A DNA stretch of 64,000 nucleotides from Alternaria dauci (Eukaryota; Ascomycota; Dothideomycetes; Pleosporales; Pleosporaceae). Below, in pieces: positions 46,528 through 57,048 of the stretch. The position numbers and the translations under genes were made by a program. Below the pieces are notes generated by a model. It worked only from the letters and a program-made list of their open reading frames with translations, was not told where the DNA came from and did no database searches. Numbering within the stretch: the stretch's first letter is position 1; each line of letters starts with the position of its first letter. Location: NCBI RefSeq assembly GCF_042100115.1, contig NC_091277.1, positions 1,116,001 through 1,180,000 on the forward strand, read 5' to 3'.

Positions 46528-48198
46528 TCACACATACACCTTGTCCTTCAATCTCTCATACTCCTTAATTTCATAGATGCTCGGTCGCTTTGCCTTCCCT
46601 TCGTACCGTATCGGATCCTGCCCTTCACACCGCTCGAGCCGGAATTTGTACATCGCCGTCTCCTGGTCGATCTTTGTATGACCCGTAATCCGATAGAGGC
46701 CATCGTACCTCAAGCCCAGCTCGGGCCTGTACTTGTTCTTCTTGTTGAGCTGCGCAGAGCGAATAACTCTGATCTGGTTACCCAGCTCAGCAGACGTGAG
46801 GAGATGGACAGTGTTCTCTGTAGGCGTCGAGTTCTTGCCTGGGGTCCCGGAGTATTCGATGACGTCGCCGTTGTCAACGTCTTGGTACCCGTTGCCGCCT
46901 GAGAGAACGATGGAATATGCGCCGCGTTCCTTTTCGCCGTAGATGCCGCCTTGAGCTGAGCCATGAGCACCGTCACGGACAGTGCAGAGCTGGGTTGGCC
47001 ACCATTGCCCTATGACGAGGTCGCCATCGCCGTAGTGTTTCGCGTCGAGGGAGAACCTTTTACGATAAGTGTCGTCTAGGCGGTCACTCGTGCGGTTCTC
47101 AGTCTTGTTAGATATGATACCGCGGAGAATGTCTTGATTCAGATCGTTCTTCCACCAGCGGTTGTACAGTTGATATGCATCTGCTTTCAAGTCCCATGGG
47201 AAATCTGTTCCTGCTCTGAATATGCGAGTGAGTCCATATTCAGGGCTAAGCATGTTCGCCTTCCTGATGAGAAAGCGGTTGACTTCAAGCCGAATCTCAG
47301 CTTTGTGTATATGATCGCGGAGAGCGTCGTATAGCTTCTCGAGCTGAACAGCAGACTTTGTGTCCTCGCATTGTTTTATACAAGCTTTGAGTGCTTCTAG
47401 TGAAGTGAGCTCTGGTGGTCGTTTCTTGCTCATCATCTCCATCGTATAACCCTTCATGGGGATGGATGTGTACCATTCTGGAAGCGGTGCTCGTACGGGA
47501 TATCGGTCTGTGTTGCTTTCTGAAACGGATAAGTTGTTTGATGGGATAATTTCCGTGGTATCTGGCTTGTTTGCTGCTGTTACAGCCGCCTGGCCTTGTG
47601 ATGCGCCTGCGGTCGACGATTCGGCAAACGCTGTACTGGCTTGCTCGTGCTCAACTGCACCCTTTGGTCTTCTCATCTCCCTAACCTTCTCTGCTCGTTC
47701 CTCCATGTTCCGGATGGCTTTCTTGTGGGCATCGTCTTTCTTCTGCTGCGCTTCTCGAAGTTTCGCTTGCTTTTTTGCATCGTCCTTCGCCTTCTTGGAG
47801 ACATTTTCTTGCGCTGGCTGTGTCTTTTGCTGTTTTGCCTTCTTAGCACGAGGATCCTCTGCTTTTCCGACTTGGGTTGAGCCCTTACGCTTGATGCCCT
47901 TCTGTACTGGTACGATGGCTTTGGGCTGCAGCGCTATAGTGTCTGGTGCAACTGGTTGTTGCTCCACATTTTTGAACGGGTTAAAGTCATACTCCGCGCG
48001 TAGTTCAGTGATCTTCTCGGCTAGCAAACGCATGCTGTTCTGATGCTCTTCGCTGTTCGCTTCGGCGTGTGCTCTCGTCTCTTGTATGATCCTCGCGATT
48101 GTGTCTGGCCCTACGCCGGCCGCCTTTGCTGAATTTTCAGCCTGTTCCTTCAGCCATGCTGATGGTTCTGGTACTTTCCGACTGTCTGGGGGTGCCAT
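46528..48198 (-). CDS. Stand-alone SRA-YDG domain protein (candidate modified-cytosine reader)
   Basis: A single exon of 556 residues. The C-terminal 388-530 is an SRA domain: HYGDGDLVIGQWW opening, GGIYGEKERGAYSIVLSGG, then GYQDVDNGD and the YDG motif near 498 (LRYDGLYRITGH). In UHRF1 and SUVH proteins this fold flips 5-methylcytosine out of DNA; the pocket Tyr-Asp-Tyr residues appear conserved (GYQDVD, EYSG). Unlike UHRF1 it has no RING, PHD or ubiquitin-like domain, and the loop that carries the NKR finger is replaced by a Ser/Thr/Asn-rich loop. Residues ~100-185 are a Lys/Ala/Gln-rich coiled coil with nuclear signals (RAKKAKQQK); a conserved-looking helical region of unknown type lies at ~245-385. 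A nuclear reader of modified cytosine is inferred, not shown. Confidence 0.85.
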   Translation of the reverse strand: MAPPDSRKVPEPSAWLKEQAENSAKAAGVGPDTIARIIQETRAHAEANSEEHQNSMRLLAEKITELRAEYDFNPFKNVEQQPVAPDTIALQPKAIVPVQKGIKRKGSTQVGKAEDPRAKKAKQQKTQPAQENVSKKAKDDAKKQAKLREAQQKKDDAHKKAIRNMEERAEKVREMRRPKGAVEHEQASTAFAESSTAGASQGQAAVTAANKPDTTEIIPSNNLSVSESNTDRYPVRAPLPEWYTSIPMKGYTMEMMSKKRPPELTSLEALKACIKQCEDTKSAVQLEKLYDALRDHIHKAEIRLEVNRFLIRKANMLSPEYGLTRIFRAGTDFPWDLKADAYQLYNRWWKNDLNQDILRGIISNKTENRTSDRLDDTYRKRFSLDAKHYGDGDLVIGQWWPTQLCTVRDGAHGSAQGGIYGEKERGAYSIVLSGGNGYQDVDNGDVIEYSGTPGKNSTPTENTVHLLTSAELGNQIRVIRSAQLNKKNKYRPELGLRYDGLYRITGHTKIDQETAMYKFRLERCEGQDPIRYEGKAKRPSIYEIKEYERLKDKVYV

Positions 48199-49241
48199 GT
48201 TGATATGGTTGGTGTCCTTTCAGTTGTACCTTGCGTGCGCTGGTGATAGGCTGCTAACGACAGAGTGCGGGGTAAAAAAGAAGAGAAATTATGAAAGTAA
48301 ATATCTGAAGCCACTCATGTATGACTCAGAATGCGTTGAACCTTGGTCGTGGTTGTCTTATGACGGCATTAGAGCAGGTAATGTTAGTGATTTTGCCAGA
48401 CCCAACTCCTAGAAGCTAGGATCTACCAGGGAAGCGTTGGAATAGGCGCTGTTTTCAATAGTGCAGATTGCGCTTAATAGTTTGGGATAGCGTTGACCAG
48501 ATCAAAGTCGATACAATAACAAGGTTTGTAGGACGTTGTGCTCCAGGTCGCGATAATGCGTATCGCGCTAGCCTCGCGTCACCGAGTTGTGATTGGCTTA
48601 CAGACCCAGGATGTGTTCCACGTAAACGCCGCTGATTAGGCAGCCACGACAATGGAGATGTGCTACTAGGTCTGCTAGAGGCCTAGATCTATAGAGGCTA
48701 TCAACTCTGTGCTTTTGTGAAACGATGGGACTGTAAACGCTTTAGTTGTGTTCCGCGAGAGGTCGTCTGGTCAGCGGGATACCGTGGTTGTCGTCTCGTG
48801 GTGCCGTTGTCTGATTGGGCATACTATATGCATGTTAGAGTTATCGTATTGCGTGTATATTGGCGTTACAAATCAATACATACGGCGTGTCATCGACGCA
48901 GTGAATATTATTGCGGACCGCGCAGGAAAATGGCCGAAGTAGGACTGAAACAAGGCAAGAGACGGAAGCCTAGGAAGGCAGCGGCAGAGTAGACTGACTG
49001 GTGTACTCGATATATCGAATTGTTCCACAATCAGCACTATATAGTACAGTTTCTGTAATATTTTTATTTTAAAAAAATAGAAAAACATGGATCAAGAGTA
49101 ACCAATCATACCCGAGTTTTATAAATCAAATAATATCACTTACGATTTGAACTCTATATGCTCTGGGTATGTATACCAACATAGCAAAGAAAAAAAACGC
49201 TATGCGAAACGCCAATCCGAAATGCATCCACCAAGGAACGC
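48199..49241. other. Intergenic region upstream of the SRA gene
   Basis: About 1.04 kb, becoming AT-rich toward 49000-49200 (A/T runs near 49065-49090). An open frame at 48717-48992 (+) ending in a basic Lys/Arg tail has no recognisable family, so I do not call it. Confidence 0.4.
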
Positions 49242-50884
49242 TTACTTCACATTCTCCTCAACAACCTGCCCTAGTGCCTCACCCTCAACCATAGCCTCTC
49301 CTGGTCCCTTGCCATCACTACCGACCTTCTCCATTGGCGTACCCACCAGACTCTTGCCCTCAACTCTGTCAGCGCCAGAGAGGTCGAGACCTCCCTCCAG
49401 GTCCGCACTTAGGTTGACCCATCCGCGAACACTGTCTTTAGTTCGACTGAGGATAGCGGTGTCTTGCGCTAGGCTGTTGTTCTTGGCCGTAGTTTCATCG
49501 AGCTCTAGATCACACGCGCTTGTGTTTGCGACACGTATGCCATTATCACGCAGGACCTGTAAGATGGCACGGGTATTGAGTTTGAGCACCCGCTCAGGCT
49601 CCTTGGCGCCGAACACCTTTGTTGTTATCCAGGGGAACAAGACGCCAAAATCGCTCTGGGAAAGATGGGCAGAAGCAATTGGGTAGAAGATGTGTGGACC
49701 AGGCTGCTCGGGGAATTTCGACTGTGAGGAAGAAGGCTTAGCGACGATGCGCTTCGTTTCTCTGAAGTTGGAAGCCCAGTTGAAGAAGCCCTCAGATGCG
49801 ATGGCGAGAAGATTCTTGCCGCCAGTTGGAGCGTCATAACACGGCATTGGCTGGCTTCGCAACCAGGCAGTGTCAGGACTCTGGATGGGTAGGGTCCAGA
49901 GATCTAGAAGAGTGACTGGGTTTCGCGGCGTAATCTGGCGAACTAGGCTCGAGTCCTCGGATGGCGTGTATAGCGGCTTGTAGCGTGGAATGTGTGTCTG
50001 GGGGCAGTGGTAAACTGATTTGACGAACTGAATCATTGTGCAGGCACCAAAGGAATGGCCTGCAAAACTGATCGCGCCCGGCTCGTGGACGTTTAGCAGG
50101 TTCGAGAACATGCTCAGCACGCTCTTACCATGAGGTTGGTCTTGCGCTACGTTCTTGAGCTGACGGCCCTCGTCGATCTTCAGCACTGCATCGTGTACCA
50201 TGCCCAACTCCCATAACCGTATTCGCAACTGCTCGTCTCTTGCCTCGTATGTTTCTGTGCTCGGCTTGTGAGCAATTGACCTGTATTCTACGCGCTTTTT
50301 CTTCTCTTTTTCTTCTGGAGTATGATGGATTGCGAGAGGTGAGCTGCCATCACGGTGGTCTGTCGCAACGACTACGACTCCATGACTTGCGAGTGAGCCG
50401 CAGATGTGCGAGTATGCATTCCTTGTTCCTCCCAGACCATGCGAGAACATCATGACAGGCCATCTTTCGGATTTCGGTGGAGGTGCGAGGAGCTCGGCGT
50501 TTTGGTGTACAGGCATAGAAATGTAGTACAACAACTGGGGTAGTAATCTACAAAATAGTCAGCGATATATTCAGCAAGGGAGCTGTCTCAATTTGCTTAC
50601 GAGAACACACCGGCAAAGGCGCTATTCGCACCCAAAAACCTCGCATAAGCACTGACATATTCCCTTTGCGGACTCGGTATCCATCTCACAGCCTTCTCAT
50701 TACTGTCCTGCTTACACGGATAGAAGATGCGGAAAGCTACAGTTGGCAGGTCTCCAGGAGGCGCATTCGCACTCGGGCTCTCTAGGTCGCTTGTGGGTAT
50801 TTCTACATCTACAGAACCGACCTTGTAGGGTCCCGTATGTGCCGGGAAGGCCGGTGTTGGGTTCAGGCGATCAAGCCAGGCCAT
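49242..50884 (-). CDS. PAF-acetylhydrolase-like serine esterase (plasma/isoform II family)
   Basis: Exons complement(49242..50547, 50601..50884) give 529 residues from MAWLDRLNPTP. An alpha/beta-hydrolase: the oxyanion region MMFSHGLGGTRNAYS, DHRDGSS, and the nucleophile elbow GHSFGA (Ser near residue 257) match the family of PAF-acetylhydrolase II, which removes short or oxidised acyl chains from phospholipids. An Asp in LLDLW and a late His (ASAHLSQSDFG) fit the rest of the triad. The ~100 residues after the triad are specific to fungi and end acidic. The frame is open for 96 codons upstream of the chosen start, and that part looks like a targeting sequence (SLTRGLPSRLPIATASP), so a longer form is possible. 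Confidence 0.82.
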
Positions 50885-51823
50885 GTTGGCGGTCGCAAGC
50901 GGGCTTGCTGTTGCGATCGGGAGGCGCGAGGGCAGGCCGCGTGTAAGAGATCTAAAAGCCCGTAGGAACGACAGTGTGACCGAGGCGACTTCGATAAAAG
51001 AAGGGTTAACCGAGGATTTACACAATAAATGGACGGTTCGTATGGAAAGCCGTAGTAACGTTATGGAAAGTGTGCAACAGAATTGAAATGGATTCTGGAT
51101 CGAAAACCGGCCACACTTGCGCATATATCGATCATGGACGACATGGCAGTGACGCAAATGCCATGCTAACACGCCGCGCTACTGCCAGGGACATCCTCGG
51201 AAGCACGCGACCTCCGAAGTTGGCCAGTGAGATCCATGCTGTGGCAAAGTAAGTGGGAAGCCGAGGTTTCGGACGCGTTCCGGCGGATACAGAGTTTTCT
51301 CTGTCAAATTTCAAGCATTCAGCGCGTTCAAGAATTTTCCCGAGTGTTGCGGACTTGGAATCGGCCATGCTGCTGGCTTGTTGCTCGATGCGAATGGCGT
51401 TGCTCGGATGGTGAGAGCGGTGACGGCGTGCACGCAGGAATCTCTTTTCTAGATGACGACACTTCCAACGTCGCGATCGCTGCAAAGTCGCGCTAAGCCT
51501 CAAGCCGCCGCGTTCCGACATCGTGGGTGACATGTGATCGACAAGTTCCCGCGTAGCGTGCAATCAAGAAGTACAGTATGCTGGACGCGACCCAGCATAT
51601 CGCATAGCGCCAAAGTGGCCAATAGATCTGAGCAGGAAGATGTGTGACTTGCAACTGAGCTACTGAGACCGAAGTGTATAACAAAAGTGAACGTCTTCTA
51701 TTCCACATTACATCGTCAATCTATCCATGAACGCATGTAAACACCTGGGGTATGCTGCATATATAAACCAGAAGCCAAGTGATGCCATGTCGCAAGAAGA
51801 CTTGCATCCCACCTCCCAATATG
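50885..51823. other. Intergenic region upstream of the PAF-AH-like gene
   Basis: About 940 bp. The minus-strand frame leading into the PAF-AH-like gene stays open to 51172. Apart from that I see no gene. Confidence 0.4.
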
Positions 51824-52843
51824 CTAGCAACATCCTCCTCTTCTCCTACTGCCCCCACCAAGCCTGAATACGTCTTCCCATTCGCCCAACCCGCCCGTCT
51901 TCTTCCCTCTTCTCCGATACCTCACGCCGTCATCTCCAAACCCACTCTTGACACTCCCGCCACCGTCATCCCAACCCAAGTCACCATACTGTATACCGCT
52001 TGCAGGATCATCAGGATCAATCTCGCCAAGCTCAATCTTGGTCAAGATCATTCGCGCCAATCGATTGAACAGCTCTTCCACGTTCTCTCCGTTCAGCGCG
52101 GAAACCTCCACCGCGACCGGTATGCCATTCTGCCCCGCCCACCTCGATGCGACTTCAGCGGGGACTTCCCGGCCATCGGGCGCGATAGTATAACTCGCAT
52201 GTAGGTTTGCGTTTAGACTCGGTGTCCGACTTGATTGTGATGATGGTGTGGGTGGTGGGAGTCCGCTCTCTGAACCGGGTGTACTGCCATAACTGCTGTA
52301 TCCCCCACTCATGCCTATGGGAACACCGTCTTCAACATCGTTCTTGTTGCCGGCAAGTATGATTGTAATGTTCGGTCCAGCTAGCGCACGCGCATCATCC
52401 AGAAACGTCTTTAATTGCTCAAAACTCCGCCAGCTGCTCACGTCGTACACGAGGATTGCGCCAGCAGCGCCACGGTAGTAGGACCGCGAGACGGAGCGGA
52501 AGCGTTCTGTGCCCGCGGTATCCCAGAGCTGAAGTTTTATCCGTTTTCGCGAGGCCGAAGACGAGGGCGAGCGACGGCGGTCGGCGATATGGACAATCTT
52601 AGAAGAGAATTCTACCCCAATCGTTTGGCTGGATAGTACGCGCCCTGCAGGTTGTTAGTGGGGGGGTTGTCGATGGCAGAGGTCGGAATGTCGCGTACAT
52701 TCGGACTTTACGAAGCGGTGGAGGAGGCAAGATCTGTGAGGCTTGGTTATTCGGCATTCATCGTTTGTGCTACTCTTATCGTGAACTTACTTGCCAGCTC
52801 CGCTGGGTCCCAACAGTACAACTTTTGCCAAGTAATCATACAT
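51824..52843 (-). CDS. ypt4: Rab4/Ypt4-type small GTPase
   Basis: Three exons, complement(51824..52644, 52699..52733, 52791..52843), the middle one just 35 nt, give 302 residues. The P loop GPSGAGKS, switch I TIGVEF, WDTAG, GNKND and the SALN (SAK-like) motif are all present, as are Rab features ([17 protein letters not shown]). The end GGCC is a double-geranylgeranylation signal. [17 protein letters not shown] is typical of S. pombe Ypt4 and fungal Rab4, which act in endosomal recycling. Two oddities: the catalytic Gln of WDTAGQE is Thr75 (WDTAGTE), and a ~45-residue Ser/Gly/Pro-rich insertion follows GNKND. Both may be normal in Pezizomycotina Rab4. The basic [13 protein letters not shown] insert before KLQLWD is also longer than usual. 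Confidence 0.9.
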
Positions 52844-53547
52844 GCTCCCCAGCTCCTGTGCCTGCTCAGCACTGCTCTCGCAAGCTCAAACCGTGTCCAT
52901 ACCTACTTGTAACGGCGGCTCGCTGCTCCGCGTCGAAGCATTCGACACGGCTCGATTCCTCCCCATATTGGCAGGCCTGTTTGCGTTTCTGTGGGCGGAG
53001 GTGGAGGTTTATTCGGCACTATTCACGGTCGCAAGTGTCTTCCGGGAAATCCTGGGTAGCGAATAGGGCAAACAAGACTTCTAGTGTGAGCCGATGCGGT
53101 GTTGTGTTGTTCAACTTGGCTTATCTTTGTGACGCCAATTGGTGGACCCTGGCCGCCGCGCTTCGCGACATCGTCACGCGCACGGCAGCCATCCTTCATT
53201 TTACTCTATCGGGCAAGCACTTTGACTATCAGATCACGCCCCTCTAGTAGATCTGCTGTTTTGACAACCAAGTACGTTAGATTGGGATATTCCTCATTCA
53301 CATGCCGATAATGGTACGTTATTGCGAATCAGATTGCATTCATAGACAAGTCTGGAACAACGGTATCAGGAGTCCGAAGCTATATACATAGACCCCCTAA
53401 AAGGGAATAGGGAAAAATGACGACAAAATACTAATAACTAAGGAAAAAACAAGAAGACGTGGTATCCTAAACGCTTCACCAATAATAACAACGACAACGT
53501 CCACCTTGCTTGCTTGTCTCAGAAAAGCGCAATTACTAGCCTCAAGA
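52844..53547. other. Intergenic region between CCC2 and ypt4
   Basis: About 700 bp with the CCC2 3' flank (A-rich, 53390-53470) and the ypt4 promoter. No gene seen. Confidence 0.4.
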
Positions 53548-56500
53548 CTACTGATCTCCCATGTCCCTCAACGGCATGTAGCTGGTCTCCTCCTTGTTCC
53601 TCTTCCTCGCGGCCCACGCATCACTGATCCAGTCCTTGAGAGTGGAGAAGACGCCAATTTTACTCTGCTTCTCCATTTCCAGTTCCTTCTCGTCGATTGG
53701 CGCACCGGGATCTAGTACGCTGACCTTCATCCAGCTAGGTCTGCTCCAGAACTTGAGATGTAGAGAGCTGAGAACGACACTGACGGATGAGCATGCCATC
53801 GCCGCACCAGCAGCCATTGGGTGTAGTGAAAGGCCCCAGGGTAGGAAAAAGCCCATTGCGAAAGGAAGACCAGTGAAGTTGTACATGCACGCCCACGCCA
53901 AGTTGAGCTTGATGCGAAAGAAGATAGCACGGCTGAGCACTAGGGAAGCCGGGATGGCAAGAAGATCCGTGTTGGTTATAAGGACGATAGACGCAGCTTC
54001 CATAGCGACATCTGTACCAGTAGAAAGGGCAATGCCAATGTCAGCAGAGGCGAGCGCGGGAGAATCATTGATGCCATCTCCGACCATGCCAATAACTTTA
54101 CCGCGAGACTGGAGGTCTTCCACGATAGCTTTCTTGTCGGCAGGTGTGGACGAAGCGTGGACGTCTGAAGCGTCGATGCCAACCGCCGCTGCCACAACAA
54201 GGGCGGAAGCGGAAGTATCGCCAGTAACAATGGAAGATGATATACCTAGACGTGATAGCGCAAGAACTGTAGCGCGAGCCGAGGGCTTGATAGTGTCAGA
54301 CAAGCTCAGCGTGCCAGTGTAGGTGTTGCCAATAGCGGTATGGATCGTGGTGATGCCAGCAGAGCGGTTCTGCAACCCGCCTCGAGGCTTAGCATTCGCA
54401 GCAGGTGTAAGAGGTTCTTCAACAAAATCCGGGACGTTGACTCCCTCAGAGGTGAGGAAGGCCGTGTTTCCAATAAGGACCTTGTAGCGGGTGCGCTCGC
54501 GAGACATGGCTGCTTCGACCGTCGCGGTGATACCTTTGCCAACGACAGCTTCAAATTCTCCAACAGAGCCGTCCAAGTTACCATCGGGTCCCAGACGGAG
54601 ATGCTCCTTCGCGGAGAGAACGATGGCTTTGGCAATGGGATGCTCGGAGCCCATTTCCGCAAGTCCAATGAGCGTCCACCAGAGATTCTTCTTTTCACCG
54701 CTCTCCCATCCTCCTTGGATATCGGCTTGAGACACACTCATCTTGCCAACAGTAAGCGTACCAGTCTTGTCAAAAATGACATGGTTGATTTTGGTGGCAG
54801 TCTCAAGAGCAGCACCACCCTTGACGAGAATACCTTGCTCGGCTCCAACGCCTGTACCAACCATGACAGCGGTGGGTGTCGCAAGACCCAGGGCACATGG
54901 ACAGGCGAAGACGATGACGGCGATGCAGAGCTTGATGCAAACCATGAACTTGCCGCCACTAGCGTGATCAAGGAAGACTTTGGGCGGGTAGGGTAGGACA
55001 TGGCTGAGTACCATCCATCCAACGAAGGTTGAAAGGCCGAGAGTGATGATGATAGGGACGAAGTAACCGGCAACGGTGTCTGCAAGGCGTTGAATCGGCG
55101 CGCGGCTTGTCTGCGCTTCCTGGACAAGGCGCACAATCTGACTGAGCTGAGTGTCACGGCCGGCTCGAGTGACAAGAAACTCCAGACGTCCGTTTCCGTT
55201 CACGGTACCGGCCATAACAAGTGCGCCCTTCTTCTTGAGGATGGGCATAGCTTCACCCGTGACCATGCTCTCGTCGAGGTACGATTCTCCACGTATTACT
55301 GTCCCGTCAGCGGGAAGCTTGTCTCCTGGGCGAACAATGACTACGTCGCCAACCTCGATGAGCTCGGTAGCAATGACTCGCTCTTCAACAGCATTGCCAT
55401 CAGTCGACTTACGTTCCATTTTTTCTTCCTTCACATCCCAGCCCTCAGCAGCCTTCGCGGCGGCGATAGGATCTGCGTAGATAGTAGTCATAGATGGGGC
55501 TAGGGACATGAGGTTAGAAAGTGCCTTTGAAGTTTGACCCTTTGCCTTGTTCTCGAGGTAACGGCCCAAGCTGATAAACGTGATCAGCATAGTACTAGTG
55601 TCGAAGAGTGTCGTCGGCTTGGTGTGTGGGGAAATCAAGAGCGATACCAGCATCGAAAAGATACTGAAAAAGAAGGCGGACGAGGTGCCAAGCACGACAA
55701 GAACGTCCATCGTAGGAGAACCATGGCTCAACGATTTGTACGCCGACACATAGAAACGCTTTCCGATGCCAAACTGAACTGGGATCGTGAGGACCAGACA
55801 TATAACGTCTCCAAGATATAGACCGGGAATGAGACGAATACCGCCGTAGTTGATGAATGGCAGGAACATGGGAATGAACATGCTGGTCAAGAATACGGGA
55901 ACTGCAAACCAGGCGGAGAAGATCACGGCCCTTCTCCATTCCTGAATTTCCTTGGTCTTTGCGAGAGACTCCAGTTGGGCGTCGTTGTCTTCAGAGTCCG
56001 CGACGAGCGCATTGTATCCCGCTGCTTCTACAGCCTCCACAATGGCTCGCAGGCCGATGATTTGAGGCTCACGTTGAATAGTGGCCCTTGACGTTCCAAA
56101 GTTGACGGTTGCGGAGGTAATTCCAGATCGTTTTCGCAACAATCCTTCGAGTTCTTGAGCAGCGCTGGAATTGGGCAATCCATAGATCTTGAATTGCACA
56201 GGTGCGTTGGCTGTTGATGACTGCTGTATGCTACCGTCGACGGATGACAAGACCTTGGCGTCGAATCCACGGTCTTCAATGATCTCTGCTATCTGCTCCT
56301 CGGTGAGCTTGGAGGGATCGTGCACGATTACGGCACGATTGGCGAGCAAGCTGATGTTGAACTGGTATACACCCTCAACGTCCTTGAACCCGCCTTCAAT
56401 GGCCGAAGTGCATGCGCCACATGTCATGCCCTCAACAGCGACAGTCGTCGTCATTGTTTTCTGTTGTCTCCGACCCTTGTGCTTTCTCGGTGCTGGTGTC

Positions 56501-57048
56501 GCGGCCACGGTATCCAGCACCTGCGCGTCAAAGCCAACATCTTCTATCGTTTCGGCCAGCTTCTCCGGGGATATAATCGTAGGGTCGTGTTCGATAACAG
56601 CGCGCTCAGAGAGAAGTGATATGCTGAAAGACTTGAGTCCAGCTACGTCCTTGAAAGCGCCTTCCACGGCGGATGTACACGCTCCGCATGTCATTCCGCC
56701 AACCGAGAGTGTGGTGGTGGAGATGTTTCCATTTGTCGTGTCCTCTTCATCTTCGGAATCGCTCAAGAAATGATCATCTGCACTATGCGACATTGGTAGA
56801 TCCGACGAGAGCACTTCTGCATCAAACCCCCTGTCGTCGATGATCTCCCTGACTTCTTCCGCTGTGATGACTTCGGGATCGTGCTGGATGACGGCACGCT
56901 CCATGACCAAGCTTATCGACACATTCCCTACTCCCTTGACGCCCTGGAAGCCCGACTCGATGGCAGAGGTGCATGCGCCGCATGTCATGCCTTCGACTTT
57001 CAGCGTTGTCGTAGCCATGTGCGCCGTCGCTGTCGCCGGAGGCGCCAT
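53548..57048 (-). CDS. CCC2: Copper-transporting P1B-type ATPase (Ccc2/ATP7 homologue)
   Basis: One uninterrupted exon of 1166 residues. Three N-terminal metal-binding domains carry GMTCGAC, and a fourth of the same fold (starting VQFKIYGLPNS) lacks the CxxC. Then come eight predicted membrane helices with the CPC copper site (ACPCALGL, near 718), the TGEAMP actuator loop, the DKTGTLT phosphorylation site (near 757), SEHPIA (class-specific His-Pro) and GDGINDSPA. The protein pumps Cu(I) into the late Golgi to load multicopper oxidases such as ferroxidases and laccases. The C-terminus is short and hydrophilic. A start earlier than MAPPATATA is excluded by the upstream stop. Confidence 0.96.
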   Translation of the reverse strand: MAPPATATAHMATTTLKVEGMTCGACTSAIESGFQGVKGVGNVSISLVMERAVIQHDPEVITAEEVREIIDDRGFDAEVLSSDLPMSHSADDHFLSDSEDEEDTTNGNISTTTLSVGGMTCGACTSAVEGAFKDVAGLKSFSISLLSERAVIEHDPTIISPEKLAETIEDVGFDAQVLDTVAATPAPRKHKGRRQQKTMTTTVAVEGMTCGACTSAIEGGFKDVEGVYQFNISLLANRAVIVHDPSKLTEEQIAEIIEDRGFDAKVLSSVDGSIQQSSTANAPVQFKIYGLPNSSAAQELEGLLRKRSGITSATVNFGTSRATIQREPQIIGLRAIVEAVEAAGYNALVADSEDNDAQLESLAKTKEIQEWRRAVIFSAWFAVPVFLTSMFIPMFLPFINYGGIRLIPGLYLGDVICLVLTIPVQFGIGKRFYVSAYKSLSHGSPTMDVLVVLGTSSAFFFSIFSMLVSLLISPHTKPTTLFDTSTMLITFISLGRYLENKAKGQTSKALSNLMSLAPSMTTIYADPIAAAKAAEGWDVKEEKMERKSTDGNAVEERVIATELIEVGDVVIVRPGDKLPADGTVIRGESYLDESMVTGEAMPILKKKGALVMAGTVNGNGRLEFLVTRAGRDTQLSQIVRLVQEAQTSRAPIQRLADTVAGYFVPIIITLGLSTFVGWMVLSHVLPYPPKVFLDHASGGKFMVCIKLCIAVIVFACPCALGLATPTAVMVGTGVGAEQGILVKGGAALETATKINHVIFDKTGTLTVGKMSVSQADIQGGWESGEKKNLWWTLIGLAEMGSEHPIAKAIVLSAKEHLRLGPDGNLDGSVGEFEAVVGKGITATVEAAMSRERTRYKVLIGNTAFLTSEGVNVPDFVEEPLTPAANAKPRGGLQNRSAGITTIHTAIGNTYTGTLSLSDTIKPSARATVLALSRLGISSSIVTGDTSASALVVAAAVGIDASDVHASSTPADKKAIVEDLQSRGKVIGMVGDGINDSPALASADIGIALSTGTDVAMEAASIVLITNTDLLAIPASLVLSRAIFFRIKLNLAWACMYNFTGLPFAMGFFLPWGLSLHPMAAGAAMACSSVSVVLSSLHLKFWSRPSWMKVSVLDPGAPIDEKELEMEKQSKIGVFSTLKDWISDAWAARKRNKEETSYMPLRDMGDQ

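Noticed and set aside
48717..48992. 91-codon frame with basic C-terminus
   Set aside because: No known family and no supporting splice or promoter signals; AT-rich intergenic context.
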